DNA from: Sandaracinobacteroides saxicola | GTDB lineage: Bacteria; Pseudomonadota; Alphaproteobacteria; Sphingomonadales; Sphingomonadaceae | Direction: 5' to 3' | Length of the DNA stretch: 64,000 nt | NCBI RefSeq assembly: GCF_014117445.1 | Contig: NZ_CP059851.1 | Location: 1,860,001-1,924,000 of the forward strand | In this document: piece after piece, positions 43,420-52,849 of the stretch | Layout of the letters: each line of letters begins with the position of its first letter | Position numbering within the stretch: the first letter of the stretch is position 1 | Made by a program: the position numbers and the translations under genes | Notes under the pieces: generated by a model | Seen by the model: the letters and a program-made list of their open reading frames with translations, nothing else | Told to the model about the DNA's origin: nothing | Databases searched by the model: none

Positions 43420-44664
43420 CTATGGCTGCCGCGCCCATTCGATCGGCCTGATCGCCGGCAGCAGCACGGACCAGCAAAGCGCCGCGGCCACCGCTAACAG
43501 CGCCGCCAGCATGAACGCCGCGCTGTAATTGCCGGTCGCGTCAACCAGCATCCCCGTGATGACCGGCCCGACGATTCCGGAAAAGTTCGCCGTGCCATTC
43601 TGCACCCCCACCCAGCGCCCCGCCGCCGCCGGCCCCGCGAAACACTGCGAAATCGCATAGAGCAAGGCGCCCCCCGCCCCCACCGTCGCCGCGGTCAAGA
43701 CCAGGGCCAGCGCGATGACCGGCATCGACGCCGCCGTCCCCGCCACGACCAGCGCCGCCGCACAGCTGAGGTAGATGCCGATCATCAGGGCCTTGCGACG
43801 CCAGGATTCGTCCGCCCGCCCCACCACGAACCGGTCGGCCACCTGCCCCGCCAGCAGCGCCCCCACCGCCTGCGCGCAGAAGATGCCGCCCGCCAGAACT
43901 GCCATCTCGCTCGTGGACAGTCCGCGCTCCCGCACCAGAAACAGCGGCAACCAGGCAATCACGAAATACAGCACATAATTGCCGGAAAAATGCCCGGCCG
44001 ACGCCGACCACAGCGCCCGCGTGCCGACAATCGCGCGATAGGACACGCGCGGCCCCGCAACCACCGCCGCCACCGGTTCCGCCAGCCCCGCCGTCGCACG
44101 GTGCCAGGGCCACAGCCACAGCAGGGTCACCGCCCCCGCCACCACGAATGCCGCCTGCCACCCCAGCCCCGCGATCAGCAATCCGCCCGCCAGCGCCGAC
44201 AGCGCCTGCCCCAGCGCGATCGCCGCGATCATCGCCCCGTTCCAGCGCGCCTGCCAGTGCGGCTCACCATGCCGCAGGATGAATTTGGACATGGCGGGAA
44301 AGGTCACCGCCTGCCCCAGCCCCTTCAGCAGCCGCGCCGCCACCAGCCCGCCCAGCCCCGTCACCAGCGCGATCGCACCCGTTCCAAGGCCCCACAAGGC
44401 CACGCCGCCGGCATATTGCCGATACAGCCGATGGCGGTCGACCAGCCAGCCCGAGACATATTGGAACGGCGCATAGACCCAGAAAAACGCCGACACCGCC
44501 AGGCCGAACTGCGTCGCCGACAGGTCGAAACTGTCCGAGATCGCCGGCCCCGCCACCGGCAGCAGGCCCCGGTCGACATAGCTGAGGAACAGCGCCAGCA
44601 GCGCCAGCCACAACAAACGTGCCCCCCGCGCGCCGCGCGCTTCCGCCACCACCCCCTGCTGCAT
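43420..44664 (-). CDS. MFS transporter (ACS-like)
   Basis: A 414-residue inner-membrane transporter with about twelve hydrophobic segments, starting LLWLALLALFLSYVDRGLLP. The MFS loop motif is GWLVDRHRLYRQYAGGVALW, with LKGLGQAVTFPAMSKFI and a second loop GQVADRFVVGRADESWRRKA. It resembles anion:cation symporters of the hexuronate/sugar-acid family. The substrate is not clear. The ATG at 44664 gives a short cytoplasmic N-terminus. It is flanked by repeat R2 upstream. Confidence 0.88.
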   Translation of the reverse strand: MQQGVVAEARGARGARLLWLALLALFLSYVDRGLLPVAGPAISDSFDLSATQFGLAVSAFFWVYAPFQYVSGWLVDRHRLYRQYAGGVALWGLGTGAIALVTGLGGLVAARLLKGLGQAVTFPAMSKFILRHGEPHWQARWNGAMIAAIALGQALSALAGGLLIAGLGWQAAFVVAGAVTLLWLWPWHRATAGLAEPVAAVVAGPRVSYRAIVGTRALWSASAGHFSGNYVLYFVIAWLPLFLVRERGLSTSEMAVLAGGIFCAQAVGALLAGQVADRFVVGRADESWRRKALMIGIYLSCAAALVVAGTAASMPVIALALVLTAATVGAGGALLYAISQCFAGPAAAGRWVGVQNGTANFSGIVGPVITGMLVDATGNYSAAFMLAALLAVAAALCWSVLLPAIRPIEWARQP

Positions 44665-44724
44665 GAACGCTCTCCCCCGGCACAGCCTCCCCGCCACGCC
44701 GCGCCCTGTCAACCGCCTGCCCAT

Positions 44725-44781
44725 CCTCCCCCACCTCGTGTGGGGGAGGTGGCACGAGCGTAGCGAGTGACGGAGGGGGAA
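44725..44781. repeat. Intergenic palindromic repeat R2
   Basis: CCTCCCCCAC (44725-44734) / GTGGGGGAGG (44740-44749) with a 5-nt loop, followed by CACGAGCGTAGCGAGTG and GGAGGGGG. Same type as R1. It lies between two genes of the same strand. Confidence 0.75.
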
Positions 44782-44783
44782 AC

Positions 44784-45413
44784 CTAAGCCGCCCCCATCC
44801 GCGCCACCCCGCTCCCCACCACCAGCGGCACCTCGGCACCCTTGTCGATCCGCATCACCGTCCCCTGCGGCACATCCACCGCGATCGGCACGCCCCCATA
44901 ATCCGGCCCGCCCACCAGAATCCCGCGCAGCACCCGCGCCGTCATGCCATGGCTGATCACCAGCATCGGCCCCTCGCCGGCCTCCCGCATCCAGTCCCGC
45001 AACCGCACCGCGATGTCGGCATAGCTCTCGCCGCCCGGAATCGGCATCCGGAACAACCGCCGATCCAGGTCCAGGATCGGCCCCTCCGCCGCCACGATCT
45101 CGGCATAGCTGCGCCCGGTCCAGCGCCCCACCTCGATCTCCCGCAGCCGCGCATCCTGCCGGATGGCGAAGAAATCCACCCCCAGATGATCGGCGACGAT
45201 CGCCGCGGTCTGCTGCGTCCGTCCGGCCGTCGAACACCAGATCGGCGGCACCGCCTCGCCGCTCGCGGCGAAATGCGCCACCAGCGCCGCCCCCATCGCA
45301 TCGGCCTGCATCACACCCGCCAGCGTCAGCGGCGTATGCGCGTCATTCCCCTGCATCCGCGCCGCCCGGTTGAACACCGTCTCCGCGTGCCGCGCCAGAT
45401 AGATCACACCCAT
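44784..45413 (-). CDS. Histidine phosphatase family protein
   Basis: A 209-residue phosphoglycerate-mutase-like phosphatase. The phospho-histidine motif is [36 protein letters not shown] holds the second arginine, [17 protein letters not shown] follows, and the second histidine is in [13 protein letters not shown]. Likely a small-molecule phosphatase. The ATG at 45413 gives the family-typical start; the frame continues to 46109 only as antisense to scoA. It is divergent from scoA. Confidence 0.92.
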   Translation of the reverse strand: MGVIYLARHAETVFNRAARMQGNDAHTPLTLAGVMQADAMGAALVAHFAASGEAVPPIWCSTAGRTQQTAAIVADHLGVDFFAIRQDARLREIEVGRWTGRSYAEIVAAEGPILDLDRRLFRMPIPGGESYADIAVRLRDWMREAGEGPMLVISHGMTARVLRGILVGGPDYGGVPIAVDVPQGTVMRIDKGAEVPLVVGSGVARMGAA

Positions 45414-45491
45414 CGTTCCCCTTCCCACGAAGTTGAATCCCCCGCCCCCTCCCCCTTTTCGCAGTCGCGTGGGGCGGCTATCAGCGTGCCC

Positions 45492-46199
45492 ATGGCGAAC
45501 AAGATCCACCCCACCGCCGCCGCCGCACTCGACGGCCTGCTGTTCGACGGCATGACCATCGTCTCGGGCGGCTTCGGCCTGTGCGGCATTCCGGAAAACA
45601 GCATCGCCGCCATCCGCGCGCACGGCGTCAAGCGCCTCACCATCGTCTCCAACAATGCCGGCGTCGATGGCTTCGGCCTCGGCCAGCTGCTGGAAACCCG
45701 CCAGGTCGCCAAAATGATCAGCAGCTATGTCGGCGAGAACAAGGAGTTCGAACGCCAGTATCTCGCCGGCGAGCTGGAGCTGGAGTTCACGCCGCAGGGC
45801 ACGCTCGCCGAACGCATCCGCGCCGGCGGCGCCGGCATCCCCGGCTTCTACACCCGCACCGGCGTCGGCACGCTGATTGCCGAGGGCAAGGAGCACAAGG
45901 AGTTCGACGGCGAAACCTACATCCTGGAGCGCGGCATCCGCGCCGACCTCGCCATCGTGAAGGCATGGAAGGCCGACACCAGCGGCAACCTCATCTTCCG
46001 CAAGACCGCGCGCAACTTCAACCCCATGGCCGCCACCGCCGGCCGTGTCACCGTCGCCGAGGTGGAGGAGATCGTCCCCGAAGGCAGCCTCGACCCGGAC
46101 GCGATCCACACGCCCGGCGTCTATGTCCAGCGCCTCGTCCAGGCGACGTTCGAAAAGCGCATCGAACAGCGCACCGTTCGCCCGCGCGAAACAGCATGA
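45492..46199 (+). CDS. scoA: 3-oxoacid CoA-transferase subunit A
   Basis: A 235-residue class I CoA-transferase alpha subunit: [80 protein letters not shown] and [17 protein letters not shown]. With ScoB it moves CoA between succinyl-CoA and acetoacetate in ketone-body or short-chain acid use. A GTG six bases upstream is also possible. Its stop overlaps the following membrane gene. Confidence 0.95.
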   Translation: MANKIHPTAAAALDGLLFDGMTIVSGGFGLCGIPENSIAAIRAHGVKRLTIVSNNAGVDGFGLGQLLETRQVAKMISSYVGENKEFERQYLAGELELEFTPQGTLAERIRAGGAGIPGFYTRTGVGTLIAEGKEHKEFDGETYILERGIRADLAIVKAWKADTSGNLIFRKTARNFNPMAATAGRVTVAEVEEIVPEGSLDPDAIHTPGVYVQRLVQATFEKRIEQRTVRPRETA

Positions 46200-46642
46200 A
46201 TCAGGGCACCGCCTGGCTGACGGCGGGCGGCGTCCTCAGCGCCGCCGCCGCCATCCTGCATGTCGGCGTCATCTTCGGTGGCCCCTCCTGGTACCGCTTC
46301 TTCGGTGCGGGAGAGGCGATGGCACGGATGGCCGAACGCGGTGCCTGGCAGCCGACGGTCATCACGCTCGGCATCGCCAGCATCCTGCTGGCCTGGGCGG
46401 CCTATGCCTTTTCCGGCGCCGGATGGATCATGCGGCTCCCCCTGCTGCGCACCGGCCTCGTGGTGATCAGCGCCATCTACCTGCTGCGCGGCCTGGTGCT
46501 GTTCCACGCGATGATCTTCATGCCCGACGTCGTCACGCCCTTTCTCACATGGTCATCGCTGATCGTCCTGATCTACGGCCTCGCCTACGCCATCGGCACC
46601 TGGCTCGCCTGGCCCGCCCTGAGCCTGAAAGGAACCGCATGA
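46196..46642 (+). CDS. Small integral membrane protein between scoA and scoB
   Basis: A 148-residue protein with four hydrophobic segments: [60 protein letters not shown] and [20 protein letters not shown]. It overlaps scoA by four bases and scoB by four bases (ATGA at both junctions), so it is cotranslated with the CoA-transferase. No family is recognised. A link to transport or sensing of the acid substrate is possible from position only. Confidence 0.8.
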   Translation: MNQGTAWLTAGGVLSAAAAILHVGVIFGGPSWYRFFGAGEAMARMAERGAWQPTVITLGIASILLAWAAYAFSGAGWIMRLPLLRTGLVVISAIYLLRGLVLFHAMIFMPDVVTPFLTWSSLIVLIYGLAYAIGTWLAWPALSLKGTA

Positions 46643-47289
46643 TGTCCCTCCAAACGATCGGCTGGACCCGCGACGAGATGGCCGCCCGCGCCGCTGCCGA
46701 GCTGCGCGACGGCTTCTACGTCAACCTCGGGATTGGCATGCCCACGCTGGTCGCCAACCACGCCGGCGGCCTCGACATCACCCTGCAATCCGAAAACGGC
46801 ATGCTCGGCATGGGGCCTTTTCCCTATGAGGGGGAGGAAGACCCCGACCTCATCAACGCCGGCAAGCAGACCATCACCGAACTCCCCCGCACCGCCTATT
46901 TCAGCAGCGCCGACAGCTTCGCCATGATCCGCGGCGGCCACATGGACCTATCGATCCTCGGCGCCATGGAGGTCGCGGAAAACGGCGACCTTGCCAACTG
47001 GATGGTGCCCGGCAAGATGGTGAAAGGCATGGGCGGCGCCATGGATCTGGTCGCCGGCGCCCGTCGTATCGTCGTCATGATGGAGCATACCGACAAGAAG
47101 GGCGCGCCCAAGTTCGTGCCCGCCTGCACCCTGCCGCTGACCGGCCGCAACGTCGTCGATGTCCTCATCACCGACCTCGCCGTGTTCGACCGCCCCGATC
47201 GCCAAAGCCCCTTCCGCCTCCGCGAAACCGCCCCCGGCGTCACCGCCACCGACGTCGCCGCCAAAACCACCGCTACCTTCATTCGCTAA
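46639..47289 (+). CDS. scoB: 3-oxoacid CoA-transferase subunit B
   Basis: A 216-residue class I CoA-transferase beta subunit: [20 protein letters not shown], the catalytic glutamate in [20 protein letters not shown], and [20 protein letters not shown] with [17 protein letters not shown] and [20 protein letters not shown]. It is complete and pairs with ScoA upstream. Two consecutive ATGs occur; the first is used because it overlaps the upstream stop. Confidence 0.95.
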   Translation: MMSLQTIGWTRDEMAARAAAELRDGFYVNLGIGMPTLVANHAGGLDITLQSENGMLGMGPFPYEGEEDPDLINAGKQTITELPRTAYFSSADSFAMIRGGHMDLSILGAMEVAENGDLANWMVPGKMVKGMGGAMDLVAGARRIVVMMEHTDKKGAPKFVPACTLPLTGRNVVDVLITDLAVFDRPDRQSPFRLRETAPGVTATDVAAKTTATFIR

Positions 47290-47301
47290 GCCCGATACCA
47301 C

Positions 47302-47350
47302 CTCTCCCCCGGCACGGGGGAGCGACTCGGCGCAGCCGAGCGGAGGGGGC
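47302..47350. repeat. Intergenic palindromic repeat R3
   Basis: CTCCCCCGGCACGGGGGAG followed by CGACTCGGCGCAGCCGAGCG and GAGGGGGCC. It lies between the convergent scoB and bchD genes and is suited to end both transcripts. Confidence 0.75.
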
Positions 47351-47372
47351 CAGCAAAACCGGCACAAAATCG

Positions 47373-48971
47373 CTACCGCGCCAACACCCCCCTGATCGCC
47401 GCCGCATCCGCCCGCGGCAACGCCACGTGCCGCGCCCCCATCGCCGCCGCCAGGGCCACGCCCTCCGCCCGCACCCGCGTCGAGCTGTCGATCAGCACCA
47501 CCGAAAATCCCTGCAATCCCCGCGCCGCCGCCAGCGCATCCTCCACCGCCGGCAACTCTCCGCGTGACACGTTCGCCCGCGCATCGGTCAGGAACACGAC
47601 CTGCGCCTGCCGCCCCCGCGCCACGATGGCCCGCGCCACCGCCGCCGCGGCTTCGATCGCCGCGCCCAGCGGCGTGCCCCCACCCCCCACCATGTCCCCC
47701 AGCGCCCGCTTTGCCCGCGCCAGGCTCCGCGTCGGCGGCAGCAGCAGCTCCGCCCCCTCGCCGCGGAAGGCGATCAGCGCCACTTCGTCCCGCCGCACAT
47801 AGGCATCGGCCAGCAACAGCTCGACCGCCCCCTTCGCCTCGTTCAACCGCGCCAGTGCGCTCGATCCCGACGCATCCACCACGAACAGCGTCGTCGCCCC
47901 CGCCCGCCGCAACCGCCGCCGCACGCGAAAATCCGATTTCGACACGCGCATTACCCCGCCGCGGCCACCGCGCAGCCCCTGCCAGGGCGCCGCCGCCTTC
48001 AGCGTCTCCACCAGGTCCAGCCGCCAGCTGCCCCGCGGCGCCCCCATCCGCACCCGCCCGCGCCGGCCATTGGCCGGCGCCGCCCGCTCCCGCCCCTTCC
48101 CCCGCCCGCCGCTGCTGCCCCGCGGCGCCTGCCCCGCCGCCAGCGCCGCCAGCAGCCCCGCCGGCAGCGCCGCCCGCACCGCCTCCACCAGCATCTCTGC
48201 CAGCGCGGCCTCACCGCTGTCCTCCGGCGCATCCCCGGGGTCCGGTGGCGACGGCGGTGCATCCGCCGCCGCCGCGCCCGGCAACGCCCGTGCCCGCGGC
48301 ATGAGCACCAGCCGCACCGCCCGGGCCAGATCCTGCTCGCCCGCCTCCGCCCGCCCGAACAACCCCGCCGCTGCCCGCGCCGCCCGACACGCAAACAAAA
48401 GCGGCCGCAGGGACGGGATCGCCAGCGCCGCCGCCGCCGCGCTCAACCCCTCCACCGCCCCCGCCGGCAGCGCCGCATCCGCCCGCCCCGCCACCGGCCA
48501 CCCCGACGGCGCCACCCGCAACCCCCGCAGGTCCAGCATCAACCCCACCCGCTCCACCAGCACCGGCGCGACGCCGGCATCCTCCTCCACCCCCTCATCG
48601 ATCAGCACCAGCCGGAATCCCGCCCCCGCATCCATCGCCGCGGCGATCGTCGCCGCCACCCCCGGCTCCAGCCGTTCCGCCCCCGGCACCAACAGCACAC
48701 CCCCGTCCGCCCCCGCCAGCAACCCCGCCGCCATCACCGGCCGCCGGGCCGCCAATGTCGCCGCCAGATCGACGCCCCCCGTCAGCCGCTCCGGCTCAAC
48801 ACTCCCCGGCACCCGCACCCATGGCGCCCCTTCGGGCAGCCGCCCGCGCAACGCCGCCAGCCAGCCCTCCAGCACCGGGCCACCGTCGCTCCGCAGCACC
48901 ACGCCCCGCAGCCCCGCATCCGCCGCCAGCATCGCGGCTGACGCTTCCGCATCTGCCAGCGCCTCGCTCAC
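47373..48971 (-). CDS. bchD: Magnesium chelatase subunit D
   Basis: A 532-residue BchD protein with a degenerate AAA+ N-terminal half, a low-complexity Ala/Pro/Gly linker (PGAAAADAPPSPPDPGDAPE), and a C-terminal von Willebrand A domain with LFVVDASGSSALARLNEAKG (MIDAS DxSxS), DEVALIAFRGEGAELLLPPT and VVFLTDARANVSRG. With BchI it drives Mg2+ insertion into protoporphyrin IX for bacteriochlorophyll. The GTG start at 48971 follows the bchI stop closely. Photosynthesis genes of this kind point to an aerobic anoxygenic phototroph. Confidence 0.93.
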   Translation of the reverse strand: MSEALADAEASAAMLAADAGLRGVVLRSDGGPVLEGWLAALRGRLPEGAPWVRVPGSVEPERLTGGVDLAATLAARRPVMAAGLLAGADGGVLLVPGAERLEPGVAATIAAAMDAGAGFRLVLIDEGVEEDAGVAPVLVERVGLMLDLRGLRVAPSGWPVAGRADAALPAGAVEGLSAAAAALAIPSLRPLLFACRAARAAAGLFGRAEAGEQDLARAVRLVLMPRARALPGAAAADAPPSPPDPGDAPEDSGEAALAEMLVEAVRAALPAGLLAALAAGQAPRGSSGGRGKGRERAAPANGRRGRVRMGAPRGSWRLDLVETLKAAAPWQGLRGGRGGVMRVSKSDFRVRRRLRRAGATTLFVVDASGSSALARLNEAKGAVELLLADAYVRRDEVALIAFRGEGAELLLPPTRSLARAKRALGDMVGGGGTPLGAAIEAAAAVARAIVARGRQAQVVFLTDARANVSRGELPAVEDALAAARGLQGFSVVLIDSSTRVRAEGVALAAAMGARHVALPRADAAAIRGVLAR

Positions 48972-48981
48972 GGCATCTGCC

Positions 48982-49986
48982 TCACAATGCGGCCAGCGCC
49001 CGTTCGATCCGCGCCGTCGATCCGCTGTCATCCAGCGGATTCTTCCGCAGCCGGTGCCGCAGCGCACTCGGCGCCACCGCCGCCAGATGCGCCGGCCCCA
49101 CCGCCTTCTTCCCTTCCAGCGCGGCCGCCGCCCGCGCCGCCCGCATCAGCGTCAGCTCACCCCGCAGGCCATCCGCCCCCACCGCCATGCACAGCCGCGT
49201 CGCCCGCTCCAGCATCGCATCGGGCACCACCACCTTCCCCAGCGCCTTCTTCGCCTTCGCCAGCGCCTTCAGCGTCGCCGCCTCGGCATCGGCAAACCGC
49301 GCCATGAAGGCGTCCGGATCGCGGTCGAACGCATCGCAGCGCCGCACGATCTCCACCCGCTCCGCCATGTCGGTCGGCGTCGTCACTTCCACCGACAGGC
49401 CAAAGCGATCCAGCAGCTGCGGCCGCAACTCCCCCTCCTCCGGATTGCCGCTGCCGATCAGCAGGAAGCGCGCCGGATGCCGCACGCTCAGCCCCTCTCG
49501 CTCCACCAGATTCTCGCCACTCGCCGCCACGTCCAGCAGCAGGTCGACCAGATGATCCTCCAGCAGGTTGACCTCGTCGATATACAGGAACCCCCGGTGC
49601 GCCCGCGCCAGCAGCCCCGGCTCGAATCGTTTCTCGCCGCTTACCAGCGCGCGCTCCAGGTCCAGCGCCCCCAGCACCCGGTCCTCGGTCGCCCCCAGCG
49701 GCAGGTCCACGAACGGCACCGGCGCCTCCACCGCCTTCGCGTGCCTCAGCTCGCCGGCATCCGGATAGCGTTCGCGCTCCGCCGGATCGGCGTTATAACG
49801 GCTCCCCGCCACCACCTTGATGGGCGGCAGCAGCGCCGCCAGCGCCCGCACCGCGGTGGATTTCCCCGTCCCCCGGTCGCCGAACACCATCACCCCGCCC
49901 AGCCGCGGCTCCACCGCCGCCAGCAACAAAGCCTGCCTCATCGCGTTCTGGCCCACGATGGCGGAGAATGGAAATTTCGCCTTCAT
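48982..49986 (-). CDS. bchI: Magnesium chelatase subunit I
   Basis: A 334-residue AAA+ ATPase. FSAIVGQNAMRQALLLAAVE is followed by Walker A GDRGTGKST (36-44), then PFVDLPLGATEDRVLGALDL, Walker B GFLYIDEVNLLEDHLVDLLL, LIGSGNPEEGELRPQLLDRF (sensor 1 region) and the ELTLMRAARAAAALEGKKAV helix. It forms the ring that powers magnesium insertion with BchD and BchH. It starts 48 bp from the divergent tspO gene, so the two may share a promoter region. Confidence 0.96.
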   Translation of the reverse strand: MKAKFPFSAIVGQNAMRQALLLAAVEPRLGGVMVFGDRGTGKSTAVRALAALLPPIKVVAGSRYNADPAERERYPDAGELRHAKAVEAPVPFVDLPLGATEDRVLGALDLERALVSGEKRFEPGLLARAHRGFLYIDEVNLLEDHLVDLLLDVAASGENLVEREGLSVRHPARFLLIGSGNPEEGELRPQLLDRFGLSVEVTTPTDMAERVEIVRRCDAFDRDPDAFMARFADAEAATLKALAKAKKALGKVVVPDAMLERATRLCMAVGADGLRGELTLMRAARAAAALEGKKAVGPAHLAAVAPSALRHRLRKNPLDDSGSTARIERALAAL

Positions 49987-50034
49987 CCCCTATAGGTAGC
50001 AGCGCGACACAGCGGCGCAATCGAAAGGACAGTC

Positions 50035-50505
50035 GTGGACACCGAATGGATCATCGCCGGCGGCACCGCCATCGTCCTCGGCGCCGGCGGCGGCCTGCTC
50101 ACCGAAATCGGCGCCTGGTACCGCAACCTGAAAAAGCCCTGGTGGAACCCGCCCAACTGGCTCTTCGGTCCTGCCTGGACGCTGCTGCTCATCGGCTGGG
50201 CCTGGTCCGCCGTCACCGCCTGGCGCGCCGCCGACGCCGCCACGCAACCGTGGGTGCTGATCCTCTACGGCCTCAACGCCGCGCTGTTCTTCGCCTGGAG
50301 CCCGCTTTTCTTCAAACTGAAACGGCCCGACTGGGCGCTCCTCGAAATCATTCCCTTCTGGGCCTCCATCCTCGCCCTCATCCTCTTCACCGCCCCCTTC
50401 GCCCCCAAGGCCGCCTGGCTGATCGCCCCCTACCTCGCCTGGGTCAGCTTCGCCGCCGTCCTCAACTGGAAGATCGTGCAACTCAATAAACCTTTTGCTC
50501 GATAA
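50035..50505 (+). CDS. tspO: TspO/MBR family tryptophan-rich sensory protein
   Basis: A 156-residue five-helix membrane protein: [22 protein letters not shown]-type motif, [36 protein letters not shown] and [20 protein letters not shown]. The Trp-rich repeats and the terminal WVSFAAVLN are diagnostic. TspO binds tetrapyrroles and tunes photosynthesis gene expression in Rhodobacter, which fits its place beside bchI. AAAGGA precedes the GTG start. Confidence 0.94.
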   Translation: MDTEWIIAGGTAIVLGAGGGLLTEIGAWYRNLKKPWWNPPNWLFGPAWTLLLIGWAWSAVTAWRAADAATQPWVLILYGLNAALFFAWSPLFFKLKRPDWALLEIIPFWASILALILFTAPFAPKAAWLIAPYLAWVSFAAVLNWKIVQLNKPFAR

Positions 50506-50606
50506 TCCTTGCCCAATCGCTGATCCCCCGCTATGGCCCCGCCCTTCAAGAAACCCGGAGGGGCGCGCGATGGGCGTGCGTCAGCGATCGGGAGGAGCAA
50601 GCACCC

Positions 50607-51047
50607 ATGCCGTATTACGAGCATGTCTACCTCGCGCGCCAGGATCTGGCCCCCGCGCAGGTCGAGGCCCTGACAGAGGGCTTCCAGAAGATCATCAGCG
50701 ATCACGAAGGCGCCGTCGCATCCCAGGAATATTGGGGCCTGCGCAGCATCGCCTACCGCATCAAGAAGAACCGCAAGGCGCACTATGTGCTCCTCAATAT
50801 CGAGGCGCCCGCCGCCGCCGTGCAGGAACTGGAACGCCAGGTCGCGCTGAACGAAGACGTCATCCGCTACATGACCATCCGCGTCGACAAGCTGGAGACC
50901 GAACAGTCCGCCATGATGCGCAAGGCCGACCGTGCCGAACGCGGCGACCGCGGTGACCGCGGTGACCGCGGCGGCGACCGCCCCGACCGTGGCGATCGCG
51001 GCGACCGTGGCGCCCCGCGCGCCCCCCGTGAGCAAGGAGCCTGGTAA
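50607..51047 (+). CDS. rpsF: 30S ribosomal protein S6
   Basis: A 146-residue S6: [40 protein letters not shown] and [15 protein letters not shown]. The C-terminal tail is a run of GDRGDRGD-type repeats followed by [10 protein letters not shown], longer and more repetitive than in E. coli but usual in alphaproteobacteria. GGAGGAG precedes the ATG. First of the rpsF-rpsR-rplI operon, with a one-base TAATG overlap to rpsR. Confidence 0.97.
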   Translation: MPYYEHVYLARQDLAPAQVEALTEGFQKIISDHEGAVASQEYWGLRSIAYRIKKNRKAHYVLLNIEAPAAAVQELERQVALNEDVIRYMTIRVDKLETEQSAMMRKADRAERGDRGDRGDRGGDRPDRGDRGDRGAPRAPREQGAW

Positions 51048-51271
51048 TGGCACGTCCCTTCTTCCGCCGCCGCAAGAGCTGCCCGTTCAGCGGCCCGAAC
51101 GCGCCCGTCATCGATTACAAGGACGTGCGCCTGCTCCAGGGCTTCGTCTCCGAACGCGGCAAGATCGTCCCCTCGCGCATCACGGCGGTCTCCGCCAAGA
51201 AGCAGCGCGAACTGTCGCAAGCCATCAAGCGCGCCCGCCATCTGGGCCTGCTGCCCTACCTCGTGAAGTAA
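51047..51271 (+). CDS. rpsR: 30S ribosomal protein S18
   Basis: A 74-residue S18: [40 protein letters not shown] and [20 protein letters not shown]. Standard length, and all conserved positions are present. It binds S6 on the small subunit platform. Confidence 0.98.
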   Translation: MARPFFRRRKSCPFSGPNAPVIDYKDVRLLQGFVSERGKIVPSRITAVSAKKQRELSQAIKRARHLGLLPYLVK

Positions 51272-51281
51272 GGACGGCCCC

Positions 51282-51854
51282 ATGGATGTGATCCTTCTGG
51301 AACGCGTGGCCAAGCTCGGCCACATCGGCGACGTCGTCAGCGTGAAGCCCGGCTTCGCCCGCAACTTCCTGCTGCCCCGCGGCAAGGCGCTGCGCGCGAC
51401 CGACGCCAACAAGGCGAAGTTCGAAGCCAACAAGGCGCAGATCGTCGCCGACAACGCCGCCAAGAAAGCCGCTGCCGAAAAGCAGGTCGCCAAGATGAAT
51501 GACGTAACCGTCATCCTCATCCGCCAGGCCTCCAACGCCGGCGCGCTCTACGGCAGCGTCAGCAGCCGCGACATCGCGGAGGCGCTCGAGGCCGCCGGCC
51601 ACAAGGTGCCGAAATCGGCGATCGTGCTCGACAAGCCGATCAAGGCGCTGGGCCTCAGCGACGTGAAAATCGCCCTCCACGCCGAAGTCGCGCAGACCAT
51701 CAAGGTCAACGTCGCCCGCTCGCCCGAGGAAGCCGAACTTCAGGCCAAGGGCGTCGACGTCACCGCCGACATGTTCGAGCGCGAGGAAAGCGGCTTCACC
51801 GAAGACGCCCCCACCGCCGACCTCCAGGGCGCCAGCCTGGACAACGACGGCTGA
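51282..51854 (+). CDS. rplI: 50S ribosomal protein L9
   Basis: A 190-residue L9: MDVILLERVAKLGHIGDVVS, VKPGFARNFLLPRGKALRAT, then the C-terminal domain from SNAGALYGSVSSRDIAEALE. The C-terminus carries a long acidic extension (FEREESGFTEDAPTAD) compared with E. coli, which is common in sphingomonads. It ends the ribosomal operon, followed by repeat R4. Confidence 0.97.
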   Translation: MDVILLERVAKLGHIGDVVSVKPGFARNFLLPRGKALRATDANKAKFEANKAQIVADNAAKKAAAEKQVAKMNDVTVILIRQASNAGALYGSVSSRDIAEALEAAGHKVPKSAIVLDKPIKALGLSDVKIALHAEVAQTIKVNVARSPEEAELQAKGVDVTADMFEREESGFTEDAPTADLQGASLDNDG

Positions 51855-51864
51855 TGCTGAATCT

Positions 51865-51941
51865 CCCCTCCCTCCCGCGCAGCGGAGAAGGGAGGGGCAG
51901 GGGTGGGTGCGAGCGAAGCGAGCCCGATTCACGCGGTGGGT
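51865..51941. repeat. Intergenic palindromic repeat R4
   Basis: CCCTCCCGCGCAGCGGAGAAGG and AGGGG, then GGTGCGAGCGAAGCGAGCCC. A partial second unit (GGTGCGAGCGCC) follows at about 51940. It lies after rplI and would serve as its terminator. Confidence 0.65.
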
Positions 51942-52033
51942 GCGAGCGCCCCGAACAAGGAAGGCAGGGGCAACTCCGCGCAACGCAGCCGGGGTGCGTC
52001 CAGGCAAAGCGGGCCACACGCGCCCTGCCCCCC

Positions 52034-52041
52034 TGTATACA
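52034..52041. promoter_or_regulatory. Candidate GntR operator box 1
   Basis: The palindrome TGTATACA at 52034-52041, followed by ATTC, lies 56 bp before the GntR gene. The FCD branch of GntR regulators often uses such TGTATACA-like cores. The same box is present in the divergent CaiB/lyase promoter at 59473-59482. Confidence 0.55.
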
Positions 52042-52096
52042 ATTCCCGCCCCACCCCCTATCACCCGCCTGACACCCCGCAGCTGACAGGCCCGCC

Positions 52097-52741
52097 ATGT
52101 CCCGCGCCTCCCACACCGCCTACGCCCGCATCCGCGCCGGCATCACCGGCGGCGAATGGCCCCCCGGCGCCCCGCTGCGAGAGGAGGAGCTGGCAGCGCT
52201 CACCGGCGTCAGCCGCACCCCCGTGCGCGAAGCGCTGCGCCGCCTCGAAGCCGAATATCTCGTCCGCCGCACCGATGGCTCCCGCAGCTTCGTCGCGGAC
52301 TGGAGCAGCGACGACATCGGCGAGATGTTCACGCTCCGCGGCCTCCTCGAATCCCACGCCGCCGCCCGCGCCGCCACCCGCATCGCGCCCGCCGCCATCG
52401 CCGCGCTGCGCACGCTGAACGCCGACCTCCACACCGCCGCGCACGCGCACGACACCGAAGCCTTCCTCAACCACAACCGCGCCTTCCACGCCGCCATCCT
52501 CGCCGCCGCCGCCTCCCCCCGCCTCGCCGCCATGCTCGCCGCCCTCGTCGAACAGCCCGTCGTCCGCCGCACCGCCCACCGCTACGACCGCGCCGCCCTC
52601 GTCCGCAGCCACGCCGAGCATGAGGAACTGCTCGCCGCCTTCACCGCCCAGGACGCCGCCTGGGCCAGCGCCGTCATGACCGCCCACATCCGCCGCGCCG
52701 CCCACAGCTTCCAGACCGCCATCGCCAACACACCCGGCTGA
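52097..52741 (+). CDS. GntR-family (FCD domain) transcriptional regulator
   Basis: A 214-residue regulator. The winged HTH reads YARIRAGITGGEWPPGAPLR, then EEELAALTGVSRTPVREALR and RLEAEYLVRRT. The FCD ligand domain has GEMFTLRGLLESHAAARAAT, the metal-site HNRAFHAAIL and HEELLAAFTAQDAAWASAVM then HI. FCD proteins sense organic acids. The shared operator with the CaiB-HMG lyase-HyuA cluster suggests it controls that pathway and itself (inference). Confidence 0.9.
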   Translation: MSRASHTAYARIRAGITGGEWPPGAPLREEELAALTGVSRTPVREALRRLEAEYLVRRTDGSRSFVADWSSDDIGEMFTLRGLLESHAAARAATRIAPAAIAALRTLNADLHTAAHAHDTEAFLNHNRAFHAAILAAAASPRLAAMLAALVEQPVVRRTAHRYDRAALVRSHAEHEELLAAFTAQDAAWASAVMTAHIRRAAHSFQTAIANTPG

Positions 52742-52753
52742 TCCCAGCGCCAG

Positions 52754-52802
52754 CCCCTCCCCCCTCGGGGGAGGCGACTCGCGAAGCGAGCGGGAGGGGG
52801 CC
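52754..52802. repeat. Intergenic palindromic repeat R5
   Basis: CCCCTCCCCCCTCGGGGGAGG followed by CGACTCGCGAAGCGAGCGGG and AGGGGG, between the GntR gene and a membrane protein gene. Same family as R1-R3. Confidence 0.75.
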
Positions 52803-52849
52803 ACCACCCCCCCCTTCCCGCCCGCCGCAACCTCTGCCACCCTCTTGCC

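Noticed and set aside
47999-49995. Several overlapping Pro/Ala-rich frames opposite bchD and bchI
   Set aside because: Low-complexity shadows of high GC coding sequence; bchD and bchI are unambiguous.
50506-50606. Possible S6:S18-binding mRNA leader before rpsF
   Set aside because: A GCCCC/GGGGC pairing is possible, but I could not see the conserved bulge needed to call the known leader.
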